Assembly: GCA_902805985.1 (NCBI GenBank)
Contig: CADCUW010000096.1
Location: 1-19,338, forward strand
DNA: 19,338 nucleotides
Source of the DNA: an uncultured Rubrobacteraceae bacterium
GTDB lineage: Bacteria > Actinomycetota > Rubrobacteria > Rubrobacterales > Rubrobacteraceae
Direction of reading: 5' to 3'
Below the pieces are notes generated by a model. The model did no database searches. It saw only the letters and a list, made by a program, of their open reading frames with translations, and was not told the origin of the DNA. Positions 1 through 7,077 of the stretch are shown here, piece after piece. The translations under genes and the position numbers were made by a program. Numbering within the stretch: position 1 is the first letter of the stretch; every line of letters begins with the position of its first letter.

Positions 1-130
1 CCGGTTCTCCCTGCCCGAGGTCCAGGTAGAGCGCGTAGGGAACGGCGCCCTGCTGCTCCAGCCACTTCACGCAGACCGAGGTGTCCAGCCCCCCCGAGTA
101 GGCGAGCACGACCTTCTTGCCTTCCAGCAT
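1..130 (-). CDS. argG: Argininosuccinate synthase, N-terminal part (cut by window edge)
   Basis: ArgG joins citrulline and aspartate in an ATP-dependent reaction to give argininosuccinate, the penultimate step of arginine synthesis in the cytoplasm. Only about 43 codons are inside the window. They read [20 protein letters not shown] and then continue through a VKWLEQQGA stretch. The SGGLDTS block is the ATP-pyrophosphatase P-loop that marks this family. The ATG at 130 has a good SD (GGGAGG, 5 nt gap). It is the last visible gene of the leftward run argC-argR-MBL-ACT-argG and begins 26 nt after the ACT gene stop. The rest of the gene, and possibly argH, lie outside the window. Identification is firm from the P-loop and context. 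Confidence 0.95.
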   Translation of the reverse strand, partial: MLEGKKVVLAYSGGLDTSVCVKWLEQQGAVPYALYLDLGQGEP

Positions 131-156
131 GTTTCCTCCCTGGGAGATAAGAGATT

Positions 157-549
157 TCATAGAACCTTGTGGCCCAGCCCGCGCAACGCCGCCACGGCGG
201 ACTCAAGTTGTTCTTCCTTTACCAGCACGTAGTCCGTATCGAAGGTTGAGACAGCGAAGATACCCACTCCGGCCTCCGCCAGCGGCACCGTCACAGAGGC
301 CAAAATGCCGACCTCCGAGAACTCGAAAGGCCCCTCTAGCTTCAGGGCTCGCCAGCCTCTCTCACACCGGACGTCTTCAGGAATCGCTTCGTTCGGACAC
401 AACACCGAGAGCTCGTCGGCTGTACGTGTAACGGAGAAAAAACCGCCTGTTACAGCCCAATCAGGGATCTCAGACGTCGGAGCGAGGCGACAGACGGACA
501 TATGTCCGTCGAGCAGAGTGAGGCGCAGTTCCTTGCGCGCGGTGTTCAC
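157..549 (-). CDS. Small ACT-domain protein (CASTOR/ACT_7-like)
   Basis: This 130-residue soluble protein has two halves. Residues 8-60 form an N-terminal alpha/beta portion with a [12 protein letters not shown] stretch. Residues 68-128 form an ACT-like domain with the signature [15 protein letters not shown] at 96-110. That signature is typical of the stand-alone bacterial COG3603 / ACT_7 proteins, the family that also contains the human arginine sensor CASTOR1. ACT domains generally bind amino acids; no catalytic domain is present. The GTG start at 549 overlaps the stop of the upstream MBL gene (GTGA), implying translational coupling. argG follows 26 nt downstream. The family call is seen in the sequence; an amino-acid-sensing role in the arginine operon is inference. 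It could alternatively be an unrelated housekeeping ACT protein carried in the operon. Confidence 0.8.
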   Translation of the reverse strand: MNTARKELRLTLLDGHMSVCRLAPTSEIPDWAVTGGFFSVTRTADELSVLCPNEAIPEDVRCERGWRALKLEGPFEFSEVGILASVTVPLAEAGVGIFAVSTFDTDYVLVKEEQLESAVAALRGLGHKVL

Positions 550-1319
550 GCCGGCGTTTCGAGGGTTTGGCCGTCGGCCGGGATCTCGACCCCTTCGGCC
601 AGCCCCTGTTCGCCAAGCTTTCGGGCGAGTTCGGCCCGCGTGAGCAGGCAGTGGTTTATGGCCTCCATGTGAACGGCGATCACGCGCGCCTCAGGCGCCG
701 CGCGGCAGACCCGCGCGACGTCTTCCGCCGTCATGGTGATGGGGTCGCCTTCGAGGAACCGCGCGGCGCCGGCGTTCACGACGATCACGTCGGGGCGGTG
801 GGTGTGGAGCGCCTCCTCGACCTCGTCGCACCAGATCGTGTCACCCGCGACGTAGAGGCTCGGGGAGCCGTCCGTCTGGATCACGAAGCCAGAGACGGGG
901 GCCATCTGGGCCCCGATCTCCCCGGTCCCGTGCCGTCCTCCGGTGCGGGCGAACCGCAGGCTCTTCCACGCCAGGCCAGGGTCCACCGCGGAGACGTTCG
1001 TAAACCCGGCGGCGCTGGAGATCCTCGCCTCGTCCTCCGGCTGGCAAAGGACGAGCGTGTCCTTCGGGATGAGCTCCTGCGCCCGCCCGTCCCAGTGATC
1101 ATTGTGGGTGTGCGTCACCAGGACCGCGTCCGTGTTGTCGATAAGATCCGACAGGCCATCGTTCCCGAATGGCAGATCCACGAGTGGGTTCGGCCTCTGG
1201 TTGGGCGTGTTCGGCACGGCCGGCGCTGTCCCCGCGTCGCCGAGCATGGGGTCGACGAGCACCCGGATGCCGTTCATCTCGAACGCGAATGTGGCGTGCC
1301 TGATGAAGTGGATCTTCAC
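546..1319 (-). CDS. MBL-fold metal-dependent hydrolase (UlaG-like)
   Basis: This is a 257-residue cytoplasmic metallo-beta-lactamase-fold protein. Metal ligand motifs are in order: HTHNDH at 70-75 (His70, His72, Asp74, His75), His130 in GRHGTG, Asp160 in VAGD, and His217 in AVHME. An early MKIHFIRHATFAFE resembles the start of UlaG-type (COG2220) lactone or phosphoesterase enzymes. The complete ligand set argues for an active metal hydrolase; the substrate cannot be read from sequence. The GTG start at 1319 lies 8 nt after the argR stop and its SD is weak, suggesting coupling to argR translation. The 3' end overlaps the ACT gene start by 4 nt. Its position between argR and argG makes a link to arginine metabolism possible, but no such role is known to me. 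Confidence 0.85.
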   Translation of the reverse strand: MKIHFIRHATFAFEMNGIRVLVDPMLGDAGTAPAVPNTPNQRPNPLVDLPFGNDGLSDLIDNTDAVLVTHTHNDHWDGRAQELIPKDTLVLCQPEDEARISSAAGFTNVSAVDPGLAWKSLRFARTGGRHGTGEIGAQMAPVSGFVIQTDGSPSLYVAGDTIWCDEVEEALHTHRPDVIVVNAGAARFLEGDPITMTAEDVARVCRAAPEARVIAVHMEAINHCLLTRAELARKLGEQGLAEGVEIPADGQTLETPA

Positions 1320-1327
1320 GGGCCCGG

Positions 1328-1807
1328 CTACTCGACGTTTCCGGCGGGGCGGGTCTTGGCGCGGCAGACGTCGGCGATGAGGCCCGCGACCTCTTCGGCG
1401 GCTGCGTTGTCCGGGGCGACGATGAGGACCGTGTCGAGGCCTGCTATGGTGCCCGTGATCTTGAGCCCCCTCACCCTGTCGAGCACGTTCGCCACTGCCC
1501 CCGCGGTCCCGTCCCGGGTGCGTATGACAACCTGGTTCTGGGCGGGCGTTATCTCCAGCACGAACCCCGGCAGGACCTCAATGCCGGCGTACCCTGGAGC
1601 CTGCGGGAGCGCGAGGTACCGGCTCCCTACCTTGAGCACCCCGAGCTCCGCGAGGTCCCGGCTCACCGTCGCCTGCGCGACCTCGACCCCCTCGTCGCCA
1701 AGGGCCTGCACGACCCCCTGCTGGGTGCCGAGCTCCCGCTCGGAGATGAGCCGCAGGATCAAGTCCTGCCGCGTCGTCTTGTCCACCGGTGCGCGCGTCG
1801 CGCCCAT
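1328..1807 (-). CDS. argR: Arginine repressor ArgR
   Basis: ArgR is the hexameric, arginine-responsive regulator that binds ARG boxes and represses biosynthetic genes. This 159-residue protein has family length. Residues 8-75 form the winged helix, with the recognition region ATVSRDLAELGVLKV at 46-60. Residues 80-150 form the oligomerization and arginine-binding domain, with GTAGAVANVLD at 100-110 and GTIAGLDTVLIV at 119-130. The ATG at 1807 follows a strong SD (AGGAGG, 4 nt gap), and the gene starts 26 nt after argC. The reading frame stays open upstream into argC, but the SD fixes the start. One oddity is that the usual GDD arginine-binding pair reads GLD, with Leu124 replacing the first Asp. 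Targets are probably the ARG boxes in the argC/argJ intergenic region. Confidence 0.95.
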   Translation of the reverse strand: MGATRAPVDKTTRQDLILRLISERELGTQQGVVQALGDEGVEVAQATVSRDLAELGVLKVGSRYLALPQAPGYAGIEVLPGFVLEITPAQNQVVIRTRDGTAGAVANVLDRVRGLKITGTIAGLDTVLIVAPDNAAAEEVAGLIADVCRAKTRPAGNVE

Positions 1808-1833
1808 ACTTCTTCCTCCTACTTCTTGGGGTC

Positions 1834-2844
1834 CTACTTGAGGTGCTCTAGACCCAGGTCTTCTGGGTAACCGAGCGCCAGGTTCATGTTCTGGACCGCC
1901 GCCCCGGACGCCCCCTTGAGCAGGTTGTCCACCGCCGAGAACAGCAGCAATTTCCCGGCCCGCCCGTCCACCGCGGCCGAGAGCCGGCACCTGTTCGTGT
2001 TCGCCACGTGGGAGATATGCGGGTACTCCTCCCTCGCCTCGACGAACGCCCAGTCCTCGTAGTCCTCCGCGTACCAGCCGAGGACGTCTTCGGCCGCCGG
2101 CAGCTCTTCGAGGTCCACCACGATCGTCTCGAGCTCGCCGCGGCTTATGGGGATGAGGTGCGGCACGAAGGTGACCGCCGGGCTCTCCCCCACCCTGCGC
2201 AGCATCGTCTCGATCTCCGGCGTGTGCCGGTGCAGCGGCGCCCCGTAGGCGTTCGCGCTCTCGTTGGCGCTCACGAAGTGCGTCTTGACGCTCGGCCGCG
2301 CCCCCGCCCCGCTCACCCCGGAGAGGGCATTGATGACGATGGACTCGATCCCCCCTCCCATCCGCCTGACCACCGGCGCGAGCGCCAGAACGGCCGCCGT
2401 CGGGTAGCACCCGGGGTTGGCGACGATCCGACCCTGCGCCGGCCCGAAAACCTCCGGCAACCCGTAGTGCGCCTCGGCCAGCAACCCCGGCGCGGGATGC
2501 CCCCCGTACCACTCCTCGTACATCCCGACCTCGGGCAACCTGAAGTCCGCCGAGAGGTCCACCACAAGCCCGACCCCGGCCTCCAGCAGCGCGGCCACGG
2601 TCTCGGCACTCTCCCCGTGCCCGTAGGCCACAAAGGCCACGTCGAGCCCGGAAGCCTCGATCTCCTCCGGCCCAACGAAAGACCCTTCGGATGATATCTG
2701 CGGAAAGACCTCCCCGATACGACGCCCCGCATACCCCCGCGACGCCACCGCGAGCCCTCCCACCTTCGGGTGCCCGCCCAGAAGCCGTACCAGCTCCGCC
2801 CCCGCGTACCCGCTGCCGCCGTATACCCCAACCTTCAAACTCAT
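1834..2844 (-). CDS. argC: N-acetyl-gamma-glutamyl-phosphate reductase
   Basis: ArgC reduces N-acetylglutamyl-5-phosphate with NADPH to N-acetylglutamate semialdehyde, the third step of arginine synthesis. The 336-residue protein is of normal length. It shows the Rossmann start VGVYGGSGYAGAELVRLL at residues 5-22, the active-site cysteine in NPGCYPT (about residue 145), and SGVSGAG and HRHTPEI motifs further on. It is first in the leftward arginine run and is divergent from argJ across 92 nt carrying ARG-box-like sites. The ATG at 2844 has no convincing SD. A TAATAC hexamer sits only 4 nt upstream, so the transcript could be leaderless or nearly so. Function is firm; the promoter assignment is tentative. 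Confidence 0.96.
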   Translation of the reverse strand: MSLKVGVYGGSGYAGAELVRLLGGHPKVGGLAVASRGYAGRRIGEVFPQISSEGSFVGPEEIEASGLDVAFVAYGHGESAETVAALLEAGVGLVVDLSADFRLPEVGMYEEWYGGHPAPGLLAEAHYGLPEVFGPAQGRIVANPGCYPTAAVLALAPVVRRMGGGIESIVINALSGVSGAGARPSVKTHFVSANESANAYGAPLHRHTPEIETMLRRVGESPAVTFVPHLIPISRGELETIVVDLEELPAAEDVLGWYAEDYEDWAFVEAREEYPHISHVANTNRCRLSAAVDGRAGKLLLFSAVDNLLKGASGAAVQNMNLALGYPEDLGLEHLK

Positions 2845-2864
2845 AGCCGTATTAGAGCACCCGT

Positions 2865-2878
2865 CGGATATTTATTCA
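2865..2878. promoter_or_regulatory. ARG box A (candidate ArgR site)
   Basis: CGGATATTTATTCA matches the enteric/Bacillus ARG-box core TGAAT-W4-ATTCA at 12 of 14 positions. It lies in the argC/argJ divergent promoter, upstream of argJ and across the region where an argC -35 would fall. ArgR is encoded two genes away. The match is direct observation; binding is inferred. Confidence 0.65.
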
Positions 2879-2884
2879 AGTTTC

Positions 2885-2898
2885 TGGATATTTACATT
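2885..2898. promoter_or_regulatory. ARG box B, degenerate half-site
   Basis: The block GGATATTTA occurs at 2866-2874 and again at 2886-2894, exactly 20 bp apart and thus on the same helix face, as in tandem operators bound by hexameric ArgR. In this second copy only the left half and A/T centre fit the ARG box; the right half does not. It runs into the argJ -35. Confidence 0.45.
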
Positions 2899-2925
2899 GA
2901 CGCCCTTACACACGGGTGCGACAAT
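2897..2925 (+). promoter_or_regulatory. argJBDF promoter
   Basis: TTGACG (2897-2902) and GACAAT (2920-2925) are separated by exactly 17 bp, giving 5/6 and 4/6 matches to the housekeeping consensus. The predicted start of transcription is near 2932, only about five bases before the argJ ATG at 2937. This implies a nearly leaderless messenger and rules out the in-frame GTG at 2916. Confidence 0.6.
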
Positions 2926-2936
2926 ACGAGCCAATC

Positions 2937-4157
2937 ATGAATAAAGATTCAACAATCAGCATAACGACTCTCGCCGGCGGGGCGACGGCCCCAGGGGGTT
3001 TCCGGGCGGGCGGGGTCTCGTGCGGGGTTCGGGGTTCCGGGGTGCTGGACCTCGGGCTGCTCGTCTCAGGGCGTCCGTGCGGGGCGGCGGCGGTCTTTAC
3101 GCGCAACGCGTTCAAGGGGGCGCCGCTCGGCGTGACGCGGGAGGCGGTCGGGGCGGGCGGGCTGCGGGCGGTCGTCGTCAACAGCGGGAACGCCAACGCG
3201 GCCACCGGGGCCCGGGGCGTCGAGGACGCCTATGCGATGCAGGGGGCGGCGGCGGAGGCGTTGGGGGTCGAGGCCGGGCGGGTGGCGGTGGCCTCTACCG
3301 GTGTGATCGGGGAGCACCTGCCGATGGATAGGGTCCGGGCCGGGATAGGTGAGGCCGCCGGCAAGCTCTCCAGGGACGGCGTCCCGTTCGCGGAGGCGAT
3401 CCTGACCACCGACACCCGCACCAAGGAGGCCGCGGTGGAGGTCGAGGTCGGGGGGAAGACCGTCACCGTCGGGGGGACGGCCAAGGGGAGCGGCATGATC
3501 CACCCGAACATGGGCACCATGCTCGCCTTCCTCACCACCGACGCCGCCGTCGAGCCCGGGTGCCTGCGGGAGACCCTGGGCCGGGCCACGGAGCGCTCCT
3601 TCAACCGCGTTACCGTGGACGGCGACACCTCCCCCAGCGACATGGCCCTCCTCCTCGCCAACGGCGCCGCCGGAAACGAACCCCTGACGACGGAATCAGC
3701 CGACTACCCCGCCTTCGCCGGGGCGGTCGAGGCCGTCGCGCAGACGTTGGCCAAGGAGGTCGCACGCGATGGCGAGGGGGCGACGCGGCTGGTGGAGGTC
3801 GTGGTCGAGGGTGCAGAGAGCGAGGAGATCGCGGCGGCGCTGGCGAAGAGCGTCGTTGGCAGCAGCCTGGTCAAGGCCGCCGTCTTCGGCGAGGACGCCA
3901 ACTGGGGGCGGGTGCTGACGGCGATGGGTTACGCCGGCGTCCCCTTCGACCCTGACGGGCTGGAGTTGTGGTTCGGGCCGGTCAAGGTCTTCGAAGGAGC
4001 GCCCGTCCCGCACGAGACGGCCGAGGCGAACGCGGCGCTCGCGTCGGGCGAGGTCAGGATCACGGCCCGGCTGGGCGCGGGTGGGGCTTCGGCGACCGCG
4101 TGGGGCTGCGACCTGAGCTACGAGTACGTCAGGATCAACGGGAGCTACCGCACGTGA
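2937..4157 (+). CDS. argJ: Glutamate N-acetyltransferase / ornithine acetyltransferase ArgJ
   Basis: ArgJ moves the acetyl group from N-acetylornithine to glutamate (cyclic pathway); some members also acetylate glutamate from acetyl-CoA. The precursor cuts itself into alpha and beta chains, and the freed threonine is the nucleophile. This 406-residue protein has the full architecture: NSGNANAATG at 82-91, STGVIGEHLP at 120-129, and the cleavage region KGSGMIHPNMGTMLAF at 183-198 with nucleophile Thr194. The residue before Thr194 is Gly193 where Ala is usual. The ATG at 2937 is chosen because the predicted promoter is immediately upstream; there is no SD. Its stop overlaps the argB start by 3 bp (GTGA). 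No argA or argE is seen, consistent with the cyclic route. Confidence 0.96.
   Translation: MNKDSTISITTLAGGATAPGGFRAGGVSCGVRGSGVLDLGLLVSGRPCGAAAVFTRNAFKGAPLGVTREAVGAGGLRAVVVNSGNANAATGARGVEDAYAMQGAAAEALGVEAGRVAVASTGVIGEHLPMDRVRAGIGEAAGKLSRDGVPFAEAILTTDTRTKEAAVEVEVGGKTVTVGGTAKGSGMIHPNMGTMLAFLTTDAAVEPGCLRETLGRATERSFNRVTVDGDTSPSDMALLLANGAAGNEPLTTESADYPAFAGAVEAVAQTLAKEVARDGEGATRLVEVVVEGAESEEIAAALAKSVVGSSLVKAAVFGEDANWGRVLTAMGYAGVPFDPDGLELWFGPVKVFEGAPVPHETAEANAALASGEVRITARLGAGGASATAWGCDLSYEYVRINGSYRT
2938..2951. promoter_or_regulatory. ARG box C overlapping the argJ start codon
   Basis: TGAATAAAGATTCA is an inverted repeat TGAAT-N4-ATTCA that fits the ARG-box core at 13 of 14 positions, the best match in the window. 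Its first two bases are the last two of the argJ ATG (2937-2939), so it lies just downstream of the predicted transcription start. Its centre is 73 bp, close to seven helical turns, from box A, so joint binding or looping by ArgR is plausible. Confidence 0.75.
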
Positions 4158-4930
4158 GCGTGAAGTCCCCCATCGTGGTAAAGGTCGGCGGCGGCGCCCT
4201 GCGGGGCGGCGCTCTGGAAGACCTGCCGGCCATCCTGGCTGACGGGACGCCGGTCGCGCTCGTCCACGGCGGCGGGCCGCAGCTCACCCGTATGCTCGAC
4301 TCGCTGGGCATCGAGAGCGCCTTTCACGAGGGCCTGCGCGTCACCGACGCGGCGACGCTCAAGGTCGCGGAGATGGTCTTCGCCGGCGGCGTCAACAAGG
4401 GGCTGGTGCGCGAGCTAAACACTCTAGGCGTGCCGGCGGCCGGCATCTCCGGCACAGACGGTCCGACGCTCCTCGTCGAGCCCATACCGGGGCTTGGCAG
4501 GGTCGGGGAGGTCTCGAGCGTCGAGCCCGGTCTGATCCGGACCCTCTGGAACGGTGGTTTCGTGCCGGTCGTGGCACCTCTGGGCCTCGGCCCGGAGGGC
4601 GCGTACAACGTGAACGCGGACTCCGCGGCATCTGCCCTGGCCGTGGGCCTCGGGGCGGGACACCTGTTCTTGCTGACCGACGTTGACGGTCTGCTGAAGG
4701 ACGGCGAGGCGGTCACATCCCTCGACCCGGATGAGTCCGAGAGCTTCGTCCGGCGCGGTCTCGCCGCCGGGGGAATGGTCCCCAAGCTGCGGGCGGCGAC
4801 CGAGGCGGCGCGCGGCGGGGTGAAGGCAAGGGTACTGAACGGCAACAAGAAGGGCGTTCTGGCCGGGGCACTCTCCGGCGAGAGCGTCGGGACGCTCATA
4901 TACGAAGGAGGGCCAGCATGCACGCGGTAA
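4154..4930 (+). CDS. argB: N-acetylglutamate kinase
   Basis: ArgB phosphorylates N-acetylglutamate with ATP, the second pathway step. The 258-residue protein is an amino acid kinase. Lys10 and the glycine loop sit in VVKVGGG (8-14); LVHGGGPQ at 36-43, GLRVTD at 60-65, NVNAD at 152-156, LLTDVDGLL near 174-182 and a KLRAA lysine near 214 complete the site. The GTG at 4154 overlaps the argJ stop (GTGA) and has GGAG 9 nt upstream; the open frame before it lies inside argJ. The protein begins only nine residues before the catalytic lysine, so it is E. coli-like in length and lacks the N-terminal helix found in arginine-inhibited, hexameric enzymes. Its end overlaps argD by 13 nt. Confidence 0.95.
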   Translation: MSVKSPIVVKVGGGALRGGALEDLPAILADGTPVALVHGGGPQLTRMLDSLGIESAFHEGLRVTDAATLKVAEMVFAGGVNKGLVRELNTLGVPAAGISGTDGPTLLVEPIPGLGRVGEVSSVEPGLIRTLWNGGFVPVVAPLGLGPEGAYNVNADSAASALAVGLGAGHLFLLTDVDGLLKDGEAVTSLDPDESESFVRRGLAAGGMVPKLRAATEAARGGVKARVLNGNKKGVLAGALSGESVGTLIYEGGPACTR

Positions 4931-6111
4931 TGGAGACTTACAAACGGCTTGGCATAGCCCCGACGAGCGGGCGCGGGAGCTGGCTCTTCGATGACGAGGG
5001 CAACCGTTACCTGGACTTTATAGGGGGAATAGCGACGAACTCCCTCGGGCACGGCCATCCGGCCCTCGTGGGGGCCATAAAGGAGCAGGCGGATAGGTTG
5101 ATCCACTGCTCGAACCTGTATGAGATCCCGATCCAGGCCGAGGCCGCAGCACAGCTCACCGGTGCCACGGACTTTGACCGGGTCTTTTTCTGCAACTCCG
5201 GCACCGAGAGCGTCGAGGCCGCCATCAAGCTCGCCCGTAAATACGCCCACGAGAGCCACGGCCCCGAAAAACACGAGGTCCTGACCTTTACGAAGTCCTT
5301 CCACGGCCGCACCTACGGCGGCCTCTCAGCCACCGCCCAGCCCGCCCTCAAGGACGGCTTCGGCCCCATGCTCCCCGGCATGGTCCACGCCCCCTACGGC
5401 GACCTCGAAGCCGCCACAGAGATGACCGGCCCCCAGACCGCGGCCATCCTGGTGGAGCCCATCCAGGGCGAGGGCGGCGTGAACGTCGCCCCCGAGGGCT
5501 TTCTGCAGGGACTGCGCGACCTCTGCAACGAGACAGGCGCGGTCCTCGTCTTCGACGAGGTCCAGACCGGTGCTGGGCGTACCGGACATCTGTACGCGTA
5601 CCAGGGAATGGGCGTCGTGCCGGACGTCCTGGCGAGCGCGAAGGGGCTCGGGGGAGGCTTCCCCGTCGGGGCGGTGCTGGCGAAAGAGGAGTTCGCGGCG
5701 CTGGGTCCCGGCAACCACGGCTCGACCTTCGGGGGCAACCCGCTGGCGATGGCCGCGGTGAAGGCCGTGCTCGGGGTGGTGAACGACGAGGAGTTTCTGG
5801 AGGAGGTCCGGTTCAAGGGGAGGGTGCTGAAGAGCGCGCTCGAGGTATTGGCGGAGCGGGTGCCTGGCGCCGAGGTCCGGGGGGAGGGGTTGCTGGTCGG
5901 GTTGGACCTGAAGGACCCCGAGATGGCGCGGTCCGTCTTCGATTACTGTCTGGACGAGGGTGTGCTGGTGAACTTGGTAGGGGGGACGACCATACGGTTG
6001 GCGCCGCCGCTCACCGTGACCAGGACGGAGGTTCGGGCCGCGCTCGACACCTTTCGCGGGGGCGTGCGGGCGGCTATGAGCGTTGCCGTGCCCGAAGCCG
6101 CGGTGGCGTAG
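4918..6111 (+). CDS. argD: Acetylornithine aminotransferase
   Basis: ArgD is a PLP-dependent class III aminotransferase that converts N-acetylglutamate semialdehyde and glutamate to N-acetylornithine. At 397 residues it has normal length. Visible motifs are NSGTESVEAAIKLAR (93-107), which holds the phosphate-binding region; VEPIQGEGG (179-187); FDEVQTGAGRTG (212-223) with the PLP-contacting Asp213 and Gln216; and the Schiff-base Lys242 in SAKGLGGGFP. The ATG at 4918 has an excellent SD (AAGGAGG, 6 nt gap) lying inside the end of argB. A second ATG at 4930 is in frame but is worse placed for that SD. Some ArgD enzymes also act on succinyldiaminopimelate; context favours arginine. Confidence 0.96.
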   Translation: MHAVMETYKRLGIAPTSGRGSWLFDDEGNRYLDFIGGIATNSLGHGHPALVGAIKEQADRLIHCSNLYEIPIQAEAAAQLTGATDFDRVFFCNSGTESVEAAIKLARKYAHESHGPEKHEVLTFTKSFHGRTYGGLSATAQPALKDGFGPMLPGMVHAPYGDLEAATEMTGPQTAAILVEPIQGEGGVNVAPEGFLQGLRDLCNETGAVLVFDEVQTGAGRTGHLYAYQGMGVVPDVLASAKGLGGGFPVGAVLAKEEFAALGPGNHGSTFGGNPLAMAAVKAVLGVVNDEEFLEEVRFKGRVLKSALEVLAERVPGAEVRGEGLLVGLDLKDPEMARSVFDYCLDEGVLVNLVGGTTIRLAPPLTVTRTEVRAALDTFRGGVRAAMSVAVPEAAVA

Positions 6112-6117
6112 GTCGTT

Positions 6118-7077
6118 GTGGCCGTGATCCCGCAGATAGACGACGTCCCGCCGAAGCCGTCCCCCCTCTCGGGGCGGGACTGTCTGACGCTGGCCGAGTT
6201 CACGCCCGAAGAGTTGGCCCTGATCCTGGACGAGGCCGTCAAGATCAAGGCCATGCAAAAGAGCCGCATCCCCTACCGACCTCTACGCGGCAGGACGCTC
6301 GCGATGGTCTTCCAGAAGCCGTCCAACCGCACCCGCGTCTCCTTCGAGGTCGGCATGTACCAGCTCGGCGGGCACGCCCTCTCCCTCTCCCCCCAGGAGA
6401 TACAGATGGGCAAACGCGAGACCCCGTCGGACACGGGCCGCGTCCTCGCCCGCTACATAGACGCCATCATGGTGCGCACCTTCGACCACGGGGAGCTAGA
6501 AGAGCTCGCGGGTGCGGCCGACGTGCCCGTCATGAACGGCCTCTCAGACACCCACCACCCATGCCAGGCCCTCGCGGACCTGCTGACGGTGCGCGAGGAG
6601 TTCGGCACGCTCGAGGGCGTGAAGATAGCCTATGCGGGCGACGGCAACAACGTCGCCCACTCCCTCGCCATAGCCTGCGCCCTCACCGGCGCCGAGCTCG
6701 TCATCGCCCACCCCGAGGGCCACGGCCCGGACCCAGAGGTCGTGGAGGCTGCCGGCAGGCTCGGCGCCGCGCCCGTCCTGGCCGGGGACCCCCGCGAGGC
6801 CGCCGACGGCGCGCGGGTCGTCTACACCGACGTGTGGGCCAGCATGGGGCAGGAGGCCGAGGCCGCCGAGCGCAAGGAGAAGTTCGGTCCCTTCCGGGTC
6901 GACGAGGAGCTGATGGACCTCGCCGCCGGAGACGCCATCTTCCTCCATTGTCTGCCGGCGCACCGGGGCGAGGAGGTGACGGCGGGCGTCATAGACGGGC
7001 CCCGGAGCCGCGTCTTCGACCAGGCCGAGAACCGGCTGCACGCGCAGAAGGCGCTTCTTTACCTGCTGCTAAGCTGA
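6118..7077 (+). CDS. argF: Ornithine carbamoyltransferase
   Basis: ArgF transfers the carbamoyl group of carbamoyl phosphate to ornithine, making citrulline. The 319-residue protein shows the carbamoyl-phosphate loop SNRTR at 69-73 (most textbook members have STRTR), HPCQALADL at 148-156, the ornithine-specific DVWASMGQE at 238-246 and HCLPAHRG at 277-284. The last two separate it from aspartate carbamoyltransferase. The gene begins 6 nt after argD. GTG at 6118 and GTG at 6124 are both possible starts and no strong SD decides between them; translation is probably coupled to argD. It is the last gene of the rightward arginine operon. The next gene is convergent. Confidence 0.95.
   Translation: MAVIPQIDDVPPKPSPLSGRDCLTLAEFTPEELALILDEAVKIKAMQKSRIPYRPLRGRTLAMVFQKPSNRTRVSFEVGMYQLGGHALSLSPQEIQMGKRETPSDTGRVLARYIDAIMVRTFDHGELEELAGAADVPVMNGLSDTHHPCQALADLLTVREEFGTLEGVKIAYAGDGNNVAHSLAIACALTGAELVIAHPEGHGPDPEVVEAAGRLGAAPVLAGDPREAADGARVVYTDVWASMGQEAEAAERKEKFGPFRVDEELMDLAAGDAIFLHCLPAHRGEEVTAGVIDGPRSRVFDQAENRLHAQKALLYLLLS

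Noticed and set aside
567..1841. Long plus-strand open frame of 424 codons
   Set aside because: It is antisense to the MBL and argR genes, which have clear family motifs and SDs. The translation is Arg/Pro/Asp-rich without domains, a usual mirror frame in GC-rich DNA.
1808..2512. Upstream extension of the argR frame into argC
   Set aside because: The extension translates to low-complexity Gly/Arg/Ala residues inside argC. ArgR proper starts at 1807 with a strong SD and normal length.
2916..2936. GTG at 2916 as the argJ start
   Set aside because: It lies between the -35 and -10 of the best promoter, so it would not be transcribed, and the family N-terminus fits the ATG at 2937.
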